From contig NZ_JAMTCR010000003.1 of assembly GCF_024171945.1 (NCBI RefSeq), forward strand, positions 62,001 to 126,000: a stretch of DNA of 64,000 nt, given 5' to 3'. The position numbers and the translations under genes are program-made. Within the stretch, counting starts at the first letter, position 1; each line of letters opens with the position of its first letter. A model generated the notes under the pieces. The model had not been told where the DNA came from, searched no databases, and saw nothing but the letters and a program-made list of their open reading frames with translations. This DNA is from Actinokineospora globicatena (lineage in GTDB: Bacteria > Actinomycetota > Actinomycetes > Mycobacteriales > Pseudonocardiaceae). Of this stretch, positions 16,807 to 23,871 are shown one piece after another.

Positions 16807-17985
16807 GTGGCGGCGAGTGGTGGGGTTGCGGTGCGGGGGCAGCTGGGGCTGCTGCTGGGGTCCAAGGCGGTGTCCGACATCGGGTACGCGTTGGACTTCG
16901 TGTGCCTGTCGATCTTCGTGTGGGAGTCCACCAGGTCGGCGTTGGCCACCGGGTTGGTGAGCGTGGCGCTGTACGCGGGGGCGATCCTGGGGGGCAGGCT
17001 CGGCCACGCGTACGGGGCGCGGTGGGACCGGCGGGCGGTGATGGTCGCCGCCGACCTGGTGCGGATGGTCGTGCTGCTCACCCTCGCGGTGCTGCCCGGG
17101 CAACCGCAGCTCTACGTCGCCGTGTTCCTCGTCGGTGTCGGCCGGTCGGTGTTCGAGGGGACGTTGAGCGCGGCGACCCCGGTGCTGGCGGGGGAGCGGA
17201 CCCAGTTCGTCAACAGCGTCCTAGCGGGCCTCAAGGGCGTGGCGTTCATGCTCGGCATGGGCCTGTCCGCCGTGGCCGTGCCGCTGATCGGGTTCCAGGG
17301 CGTGTTCGCGCTCGACGCCGCCAGCTACGCCCTGTCCGCGCTCGTGCTGGTCGCGATCCGGGTCCCCTTCCGGGAGAGCGGGTCCACCGCCGAGTCCGGC
17401 GACCAGAAGGTGCTGTGGCCCGCGGTGGTCGCCGCCGGGCTGGTGCCGCTGTTCGTGGTCCGCTGCCTGGACGCGTTCGGCAGTTCGTCGCAGCACGTCG
17501 GCATCCCGATCCTGGGCAGCGAGCTGAGCCCCGGCGCGCCCACCGAGGCCGCCGGTGTCCTCTGGGGTGTCTGGGCCGCCGGGCTGCTGCTGGCCGGGTT
17601 CGTCCTGCGCCCACTGGCCACCCGGATCATCGCCCGCGCGCCCGGGGTCGTGTTCTGCCTGGCGACCATCGTCATGTCGCTCGGGTTCATCGGCATCTTC
17701 TGGTTCGACGACTGGCCCCTGCGCCTGGCCGCCGCCGCGGTCGCCGGGATCGGGGACGCGTTCAGCGAGGTCGCGTTCAAGCAGGCCGTCCAGCGCCTGC
17801 CCGACGAGCGGCGCGGACCGGTGTTCGGACTGTCCCAGATCGTCGTCAACAGCGGGTTCATGGCGGGCCTGGTCGCAACCAGCCTCCTGCTCACCCCCGA
17901 CCTCGTCCCGCAGTGGGTCCTCCTGCTGCACGGCGTCCCGCTGCTGGTCGCCGCCGTCGCCGCCGTCCGGTTGCGCGTCAGATGA
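16807..17985 (+). CDS. MFS exporter of the candidate peptide locus
   Basis: 392 residues with about 12 hydrophobic segments and the loop GGRLGHAYGARWDRRAV typical of macrolide/enterobactin-type efflux MFS proteins. The GTG at 16807 is weakly supported; a GTG at 16831 is an alternative start. The gene overlaps the class V PLP enzyme gene by 4 nt (ATGA, 17982-17985), so the two are translationally coupled. I infer export of the product of this locus (peptide at 19193-19282), but the substrate is not visible in sequence. Confidence 0.85.
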   Translation: MAASGGVAVRGQLGLLLGSKAVSDIGYALDFVCLSIFVWESTRSALATGLVSVALYAGAILGGRLGHAYGARWDRRAVMVAADLVRMVVLLTLAVLPGQPQLYVAVFLVGVGRSVFEGTLSAATPVLAGERTQFVNSVLAGLKGVAFMLGMGLSAVAVPLIGFQGVFALDAASYALSALVLVAIRVPFRESGSTAESGDQKVLWPAVVAAGLVPLFVVRCLDAFGSSSQHVGIPILGSELSPGAPTEAAGVLWGVWAAGLLLAGFVLRPLATRIIARAPGVVFCLATIVMSLGFIGIFWFDDWPLRLAAAAVAGIGDAFSEVAFKQAVQRLPDERRGPVFGLSQIVVNSGFMAGLVATSLLLTPDLVPQWVLLLHGVPLLVAAVAAVRLRVR

Positions 17986-19082
17986 GCGCCTACCTCGACT
18001 ACGCGGGCCTGGGCAAACTCCGTCCGCGGGCGGTCGAGGCCATGCGGGACGCGGTGGTCGACGTCCTCCCGCACGGCAGCGCCGAGATCGGCCGGATCTT
18101 CCCCGCCCGCCGCCGGGCCCGCGCCCTGGCCGCTGAGCTGCTCGACTGCTCCACCGACGAGATCGCCCTCGTCACCAACACCTCCACCGGCCTGCACCTG
18201 GTCGCCGACGGGCTCGACTGGCGCGAGGGCGACGAGGTGGTGGTGTTCGACCGGGACTTCCCCGCCAACGTCCACCCGTGGCGGATGCGCGGTGTCCGGT
18301 TGGTCTGGGTCCCGATGCGCGACGGCGGCTACCACCTGGCGGACGTTGAGGCGGCGATCGGCCCAGCGACGCGGCTCGTGGCGGTCAGCCACGTCAACTT
18401 CGCCACCGGCTTCCGGATCGACCTCGACGCCGTGTGCGCGCTCGCGCACCGGGTCGGCGCACTGGTCAGCGTGGACGCCGTGCAGAGCCTCGGGGTGCTC
18501 CCGCTGTCACTGGCCGACACCCCGATCGACTTCCTCGCCGCGGGCGCGCACAAGTGGCTCTGCGGCCCGGTCGGCACCGGGATCTTCTTCAGCCGCCGCG
18601 AGCACCTGCCCCGATTACGCCTGCCGGGCGGCTGGTTCGGGTTCGAGGGCGCCAACGACATGCTGACCAAGGGCGCCGGGCACTTCCGCTACGACCTGTC
18701 ACCACTGCCGACGGCCGCGCGCGCCGAAGGTGGGATGTACGACGTGCTCGGCATGGTCGGTCTCGCGGAGGTGTTGGCCGAACTGTCCGAAGTGGGCGTC
18801 TCGGCGATCGCCGACCGGGTCCGCCATTTGACACAGCGGCTCTGCGACGGACTGCGCAGCGCTGGCTGCGCCATTTCCGCGAGCACCGACGACGACGCGT
18901 GGTCTGGGATCATCGGTTTCACCCACCCGGCCGTGGAATCCGTCGCGCTGGCGCGTGGTCTGGTGGCCGCCGACTGCCACGTGTCGCACCCGGACGGGCT
19001 GGTCCGGGTGGCCCCGCACCATTGGACCGAGGAGGCCGAGGTGGACGCGTTCCTCGCCGCCCTCACCCAACGTGTTCGTTGA
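17982..19082 (+). CDS. Class V PLP-dependent enzyme (cysteine desulfurase / isopenicillin-N-epimerase-like)
   Basis: 366 residues. Fold-type I PLP enzyme of aminotransferase class V: YLDYAGLG start, IALVTNTSTGLHLV, SHVNFATGF, the PLP-binding Asp in VSVDAVQSLGV, and the Schiff-base lysine in AAGAHKWLCGPVG. Relatives split C-S bonds in cysteine, deaminate kynurenine or epimerise peptide residues (CefD). No SufS-like active-site Cys loop is obvious. It is coupled to an MFS exporter upstream and lies 110 bp before a tiny gene whose product ends CWVCLVDA, so a role on peptide cysteines is an attractive but untested idea. No other sulfur-mobilisation gene is near. Confidence 0.85.
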   Translation: MSAYLDYAGLGKLRPRAVEAMRDAVVDVLPHGSAEIGRIFPARRRARALAAELLDCSTDEIALVTNTSTGLHLVADGLDWREGDEVVVFDRDFPANVHPWRMRGVRLVWVPMRDGGYHLADVEAAIGPATRLVAVSHVNFATGFRIDLDAVCALAHRVGALVSVDAVQSLGVLPLSLADTPIDFLAAGAHKWLCGPVGTGIFFSRREHLPRLRLPGGWFGFEGANDMLTKGAGHFRYDLSPLPTAARAEGGMYDVLGMVGLAEVLAELSEVGVSAIADRVRHLTQRLCDGLRSAGCAISASTDDDAWSGIIGFTHPAVESVALARGLVAADCHVSHPDGLVRVAPHHWTEEAEVDAFLAALTQRVR

Positions 19083-19127
19083 CAGGATTCCCTTTGCGTG
19101 CGTGTTGCGGCAGGGTTAACCATCCTC

Positions 19128-19157
19128 TTGTTAGGCCTGGGAATCCGCTGCTATGTT
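19128..19157 (+). promoter_or_regulatory. Putative promoter of the small peptide gene
   Basis: TTGTTA (19128-19133) and TATGTT (19152-19157) are 18 nt apart, a good match to a housekeeping promoter, in a locally AT-richer patch. Transcription would start about 30 nt before the ATG at 19193. Confidence 0.5.
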
Positions 19158-19192
19158 CCGATTCACTGGTCCCCCGAACCAAGGAGTGCGAA

Positions 19193-19282
19193 ATGGCCTA
19201 CGAGACCTGGGAATCCCTCGCGGACGAGGTCGAGATCAGCACCGGCGCCGCTGACTGCTGGGTGTGCCTGGTCGACGCCTGA
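19193..19282 (+). CDS. Candidate RiPP precursor peptide, 29 aa, ending CWVCLVDA
   Basis: 29 codons with an excellent ribosome binding site (AAGGAG, 6-nt spacing) and a likely private promoter. The first 21 residues form an acidic, helix-prone leader (starts MAYETWESLADEVE, then ISTGAAD), and the last eight residues are hydrophobic with two cysteines. Leader plus short Cys-rich core is the hallmark of ribosomally made, modified peptides. It matches no precursor class I know. A perfect 10-bp hairpin starts 12 nt after the stop, which would favour excess precursor over enzyme. Flanks: exporter and PLP enzyme before, TPR protein and aminopeptidase after. Alternative: a Cys/Trp-sensing leader peptide of an attenuator. 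Confidence 0.6.
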   Translation: MAYETWESLADEVEISTGAADCWVCLVDA

Positions 19283-19294
19283 TCCACCTGGACG

Positions 19295-19322
19295 GCCCCG
19301 CGGCGGACCGCTGCCGCGGGGC
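19295..19322 (+). terminator. Hairpin between peptide gene and TPR gene
   Basis: Perfect 10-bp stem GCCCCGCGGC / GCCGCGGGGC with an 8-nt loop, no T-run. It could act as a partial terminator or RNA-stabilising stem after the peptide gene, or as part of an attenuator. Confidence 0.6.
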
Positions 19323-19352
19323 TCGACCCTGTTCGACGGGAGCCGCGAGTCG

Positions 19353-21827
19353 ATGGACCGCTGGGAACTGGCGCACGGCCGCGTCGGCGTCAACGCGCCG
19401 AGCTGGCTCACCTTCGAGGTCCACCGGCCCTACCTGGACGGCGCCGACTCGCCGCTGACCACGGTGCACGCCAGGGGATCGGTGTTCGCCGCCCGCCGGT
19501 TCGAGCAACGCGCGCCGTTCGCGCCGCGCTTCGGGATGACCATGCCGGGCAGCTACCGCGCGCTGCTCGACGAGGAGACCCGACTGACCCCGTACCGGGT
19601 CAGCGACCCCACGGGCCTCGCCCCCGAACTCGCTTCGCCGACCTGGCGGCGGATGGCGGAGGCTTACGCCAACCGGTCCGACCTGGACGATGTGGACCGT
19701 GCCGGACTGGCCCAGTGGTTGCTGGCCACCTGCCTGTCGGACTCGGTTCTGGAAGTCATCCCCGCGGACCTTTCGGAAAGCGCGTGCGCCGACCCTGTGC
19801 TCGCCGCGGGACAATGGGCCCGGGCCAGCGCGTTATTCGCTGTGGAAGGCCTTTCGGAGCGGACTCGGGCCGCTTATTCGCCGTTGGTCGACAATCCCGC
19901 CCCGACGGCGATCCACGTGCAAGCGTGTGCCGCCTGGGGCTACCTGGTCACGCGGCACGCCGCCGACGACTCGCCCGCGCCTGCCCACTTCGCGCGCGCC
20001 GAGGAAGTCCTCAAAGGACTTGATCTGCCGGACTTCGACGACGCCCTCTTGCGCGCCAGGCTCTTGCTGCGCCAGGTGATGCACGCCGAGCGGCAGCGCG
20101 AGTTCGACCACGCCTGGCGGTTGCTGGGCGAGGCCTCGGATCTCTTGGTCGCGCCAGGGGATGTCGATGAGGAGTCGCTGACCGTCGAGATGCGGCGCAG
20201 GATCGCCGACCGCGCCGTCGACATCGCGGTCCGCCGAGGTGACACCGAGGGCGAGGCCCGGTACATCGCCGAGGCGCTGGCGCTGGATCCTTACGACGTC
20301 AAGGTCCACATGCAGGCCGCCCAGGCCGCGGAACGCTGTGGGGACAACGAGAAAGCGCTTGCGGGCTACCTGGAGACGGCTCGTCTTGGCCCGTACGGCA
20401 CGGCGTTCGCCCTCTTGGCGGCTGTGCGTTGCGCCAAGGCGTTGGGGCACGACGAGTTCGCTCGTGTTCTCGCCGAACGGGCTTACCAGGCCGCCCCTCG
20501 ATCGGCGCGGACCCGTGAGGTCTTGGTCGAGCTGTCCGACCCACCGTTGGCTGAGATGCTGAACCGGCCCGTCGAGCATTCGTACGAGCACAACTGGCAC
20601 TACCGGATGTATGCCGCGTACTTCAACCTCGGTGAGTCCGGATCGCCCTGCCTCTACGCGTCGTTGCCGACCTACGCGCACGAGTTCGCCGCCGCGGGCT
20701 CGCCGCCGGAGGTCAACTGGCAGCGCCTGATGCCGCCCGCGTTCCGCGCCAACCTGGTCCGCGAGTCCGGCCTCACCGAGTTCGCCGTCGCTCACCCCGC
20801 TGACCTGCCCGCGCACCTGCGGACGCCCGCCTGGGACGAGTTGTGCGCGTGGGTCGAGCGGTTCCCGGCCGATGACGCCGAACGCCAGTACCTCACCGCC
20901 GTGGTGTTGTTCCGGTTGGGCTTCGGCAAGGTCGTGCTGGACTTGCTGCCGCCGCGCCCGATCGCCGAACTGACCACTGTCGCCGAGCTGAAGCTGTGGC
21001 ACTGGCGCGATGTCGTCCGCTATGTGGGGTCCGTCGGGTCCGCGTCTGTTTTCGAGCCGACCGCGTCGTTCGAGATCGCTGATCACCCGGCCTGCCCGAC
21101 GCACCTGCGGTTTGTGATCTCCGTGTTCGCGGTGGTGTTCCACGCCAGGGAGACCAAGTCGCTGGAGGCCGCGAGCCTCTGGCGGGACAAAGCGCAGGAG
21201 AGCCTGGACGAACTCCTCGCGGGGGACGCGCACACGCCGTTCGAGAAGTCCATGATGGAGAGTCGGTTCTACCGCAGCGTCACCTACGTGCCGTTCTTGC
21301 GCCGCGACCGCGACCAGTTGGCCCGCGAGATGGACCGGGCTGAGGAACTGGCTCGGTCGGTGCCTGCGTCCACGCCGTACGAGCGGTTCCTGGCCAGGGA
21401 GAACCTGCGGGCCTGTCTGGAGAGTCGGTCCAAGGAGGCATTCGGGTTCGGCGAGCACGACCGGGGCAGGCAATTGGTGGCGGAAGTCCTGGAGATCGAC
21501 CCGTACGAGCCGAAGACGCACATGGAACTGGCCGAGGTCCTGCTGGCGGAGGGGCGGGAGCGGGAGGCGGGGGAGTCGTACCTGCGCACCGCCCGGCTCG
21601 GGCCGATCGGCACGGCACGCGGTTATGCCTTGGCGGGGGAGTGCTTCGACCGCGCCGGGTTGCCGGTGCCGGCCGAGGATTGCTTCGTGCAGGCGCTGCG
21701 GGTCGATCCGCACGCGGTGTCGGCCGCTCGCGGGTGGGCGAGGGTGGCCTCGGGGGCGTTGGCTGAGGTCGCGGCGTCGTACGCGCGTGACCTGGAGGCT
21801 TGGGGCGCGGCACGGCGGGCACGATGA
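19353..21827 (+). CDS. Large TPR protein of the candidate peptide locus
   Basis: 824 residues, cytoplasmic, no signal peptide. An N-terminal region of about 110 residues of unknown type (WELAHGRVGV... start, AARRFEQRAPFAPRFGM) is followed by alpha-helical repeats. Two clear TPR-like blocks share the theme EALALDPYDVKVHMQAAQAAE (about 305-330) and EVLEIDPYEPKTHMELAEVL (about 710-735), each leading into YLETARLGP / YLRTARLGP and suggesting an internal duplication around a central non-repeat domain. No catalytic motif is recognised. ATG 19353 has GGGAG about 10 nt upstream. Its stop overlaps the aminopeptidase ATG (21824-21827). It may be a scaffold binding the peptide leader, or an unrecognised enzyme. 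Confidence 0.75.
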   Translation: MDRWELAHGRVGVNAPSWLTFEVHRPYLDGADSPLTTVHARGSVFAARRFEQRAPFAPRFGMTMPGSYRALLDEETRLTPYRVSDPTGLAPELASPTWRRMAEAYANRSDLDDVDRAGLAQWLLATCLSDSVLEVIPADLSESACADPVLAAGQWARASALFAVEGLSERTRAAYSPLVDNPAPTAIHVQACAAWGYLVTRHAADDSPAPAHFARAEEVLKGLDLPDFDDALLRARLLLRQVMHAERQREFDHAWRLLGEASDLLVAPGDVDEESLTVEMRRRIADRAVDIAVRRGDTEGEARYIAEALALDPYDVKVHMQAAQAAERCGDNEKALAGYLETARLGPYGTAFALLAAVRCAKALGHDEFARVLAERAYQAAPRSARTREVLVELSDPPLAEMLNRPVEHSYEHNWHYRMYAAYFNLGESGSPCLYASLPTYAHEFAAAGSPPEVNWQRLMPPAFRANLVRESGLTEFAVAHPADLPAHLRTPAWDELCAWVERFPADDAERQYLTAVVLFRLGFGKVVLDLLPPRPIAELTTVAELKLWHWRDVVRYVGSVGSASVFEPTASFEIADHPACPTHLRFVISVFAVVFHARETKSLEAASLWRDKAQESLDELLAGDAHTPFEKSMMESRFYRSVTYVPFLRRDRDQLAREMDRAEELARSVPASTPYERFLARENLRACLESRSKEAFGFGEHDRGRQLVAEVLEIDPYEPKTHMELAEVLLAEGREREAGESYLRTARLGPIGTARGYALAGECFDRAGLPVPAEDCFVQALRVDPHAVSAARGWARVASGALAEVAASYARDLEAWGAARRAR

Positions 21828-23209
21828 TCGACTGGCGGCTGGGCCCGTCCACTGCGGACGTTGCGGTGACTCCGGCGTACTCGGATCGACTGTCGGACTT
21901 GGCTTCGGCTGAGTTTCTGGCCGCGACAGGGTTTCAGGGGCGGGTTGGTCAGGTCTTCCACGTCCCTGGGCTTGTCCTGTTCGGACTTGGGGCTTCTGGC
22001 GAGGTGAGTGCGGACACCGTTCGCCATGCCGCGGGGTGTCTTGCGCGGGAGGTGCGCGGGTATGAGCACCTCGCTGTGTCGGTGTCGTCGGGGTTACTCG
22101 GGGCGTTCGTCGAGGGGTTTGTGCTCGGGGCGTACCGGTTCACTCGCTACCAGAGCGCTGTGCGACCGGAGGGTCCTCGTCGCGTTGATCTTGTTGGCTC
22201 GGCGGGGGACGCCGAGGAACTGCGGGTCGCACTTGTCCGTGCTGAGGCTGTGGTGTTGGCTCGGGATCTGGTGTCCGAGCCTGGTTCGGTCCTGACCCCG
22301 GTCGCCTTTGCGGACCGTGCGGTGGAGGTGGCCCGCGCGACTGGGCTGGACTGCGAGGTCTGGGACGAGCGCCGGATCGCCGAGGAACGGCTAGGTGGCC
22401 TGCTCGGGGTCGCCGGCGGCTCTCGGAACCCGCCGCGCCTGGTCCGGCTGCGGCACCTGCCGGACAACCCGGCGGCGCCGATCGCGTTGGTGGGCAAGGG
22501 AGTCACCTTCGACGCCGGTGGCCTTTCGCTGAAGCCGACCCCGCAGATGATCGACATGAAGGCAGACATGGCCGGAGCGGCGACTGTCCTCGCCGCCATG
22601 TCCGCGCTGGTCCCGTTGTCGTGCCCGCGCCCGGTGGAGGCCTGGCTGCCGCTCACCGAGAACATGCCCACCGACGACCCGATGCGCATCGGCGACATCC
22701 TCCGCGTCCGCAACGGCACCACCGTCGAGATCCGCAACGCCGACGCCGAGGGCAGACTGATCCTGGCCGACGCCCTCGTCCTCGCGGGCGAGTCCACCCC
22801 CGCTGCCATCGTGGACGTCGCGACCCTCACCGACGCCGCCGCCATCGCCCTGGGCCGCGACATCACCGCCGTCATGGGCAACAACCAACCCCTGATCGAC
22901 GCCGTGCTCTCGGCCGCCGTCCGCGCGGGCGAACCCATGTGGCCCCTGCCCCTCCCGTCGCGCTACCAGTCCCAACTGGACTCGTCCATCGCGGACCTGG
23001 TCAACTACACCACCGGTGTCCGCCACGGCACCGCCCTCCTGGCAGGCCTGTTCCTCCAGCACTTCATCCCCGCCACCACCCCCTGGGCCCACCTCGACAT
23101 CCAAGGCACCGCCCTCACCCCCACCACCCACGGCGAACACCCCCAAGGCCCCACCGGCACCGCTGTCCGCACCCTCATCGACCTGGTGTCCACCCCGCTG
23201 TCCGGGTGA
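21824..23209 (+). CDS. M17 leucyl-aminopeptidase-type metallopeptidase
   Basis: 461 residues. The C-terminal catalytic domain has the family motifs LVGKGVTFDAGGLSLKP (metal-binding Lys and Asp), MKADMAGAATVL, and the signature NADAEGRLILADAL. The N-terminal domain (about 1-150) is diverged from housekeeping PepA. M17 enzymes are cytosolic, hexameric and release N-terminal residues. The 4-nt overlap with the TPR gene places it in the same transcript; in a RiPP setting it would trim leader residues stepwise. The first third has somewhat more A/T at third positions than the rest. Confidence 0.88.
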   Translation: MIDWRLGPSTADVAVTPAYSDRLSDLASAEFLAATGFQGRVGQVFHVPGLVLFGLGASGEVSADTVRHAAGCLAREVRGYEHLAVSVSSGLLGAFVEGFVLGAYRFTRYQSAVRPEGPRRVDLVGSAGDAEELRVALVRAEAVVLARDLVSEPGSVLTPVAFADRAVEVARATGLDCEVWDERRIAEERLGGLLGVAGGSRNPPRLVRLRHLPDNPAAPIALVGKGVTFDAGGLSLKPTPQMIDMKADMAGAATVLAAMSALVPLSCPRPVEAWLPLTENMPTDDPMRIGDILRVRNGTTVEIRNADAEGRLILADALVLAGESTPAAIVDVATLTDAAAIALGRDITAVMGNNQPLIDAVLSAAVRAGEPMWPLPLPSRYQSQLDSSIADLVNYTTGVRHGTALLAGLFLQHFIPATTPWAHLDIQGTALTPTTHGEHPQGPTGTAVRTLIDLVSTPLSG

Positions 23210-23394
23210 TCGCCGGTCCCGGGGCAGGCCGGATCCGAATCCAGTGCTGCCCGTGTCCGAGCCAGCACACCGCGCTGCGCTGTCCAGGTGATCGGCTACC
23301 CCCGATCGGTGTAGTGCTGGTAATGATCAAGGCCTGGGCGCCGACGTGGGGGTGATCGCTGACGTGGGTTGGCGCTGAGGGATCGGATGGTCGG

Positions 23395-23871
23395 ATGACC
23401 GAGGTGGTTCGCCCGGAGGGCGGGGCGGCGAGTGCCGGGACGGTGACGGTCGATCTACCCGACCTCGCCCGGGACGTCATCGCGCGCGTGGCCCCGGAGC
23501 AGTTGGACTACCTCCGGTTGGTGACCGAGGCGTGGGAGCTCGGTCGTACGCGCCGGTCGTGGAAGTGGACCGGTGGCGCGGTCGGTGTCGGCAACGAGCT
23601 CGACGTCCTCACCGACGTGGTCTTCCCCCTCCTGACCAGCACCATCGCGCAGGTCTGGGGTGCCGCCACCTTCGCCAACCTGCAGCGCCGCCGCTGGTCG
23701 CGCCGCAAGGCCGCGCCCGCCACCATCACCCTGGACCTGCGCCACCTGGCCCTCGCCCACGCGGCCTGCGTCCACCACGGCACCACCCTCGGTCTCTCCA
23801 CCGCCGAGGCCACCCTCCTGGCCGACGCCTTCGAGGCCACGCTCCGCCGCCAGGCTGACGGCCCCGCATGA
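23395..23871 (+). CDS. Small unknown protein coupled to M48 protease
   Basis: 158 residues, soluble. It has helices around LARDVIARVAPEQLDYLRLV, a GAVGVGNELDVLTDVVFPLL segment of moderate hydrophobicity, a basic LQRRRWSRRKAA patch and a helical end. I do not recognise a domain. Its stop overlaps the protease ATG (23868-23871), so the two are translated together and probably interact. The 185 bp upstream of it holds no gene I can see. Confidence 0.7.
   Translation: MTEVVRPEGGAASAGTVTVDLPDLARDVIARVAPEQLDYLRLVTEAWELGRTRRSWKWTGGAVGVGNELDVLTDVVFPLLTSTIAQVWGAATFANLQRRRWSRRKAAPATITLDLRHLALAHAACVHHGTTLGLSTAEATLLADAFEATLRRQADGPA

Noticed and set aside
17982-19082. Housekeeping SufS/IscS cysteine desulfurase of an Fe-S assembly operon.
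   Set aside because: No SufB/C/D/U, IscU or tRNA-thiolation genes adjoin; it is translationally coupled to an MFS exporter and followed by the peptide locus.
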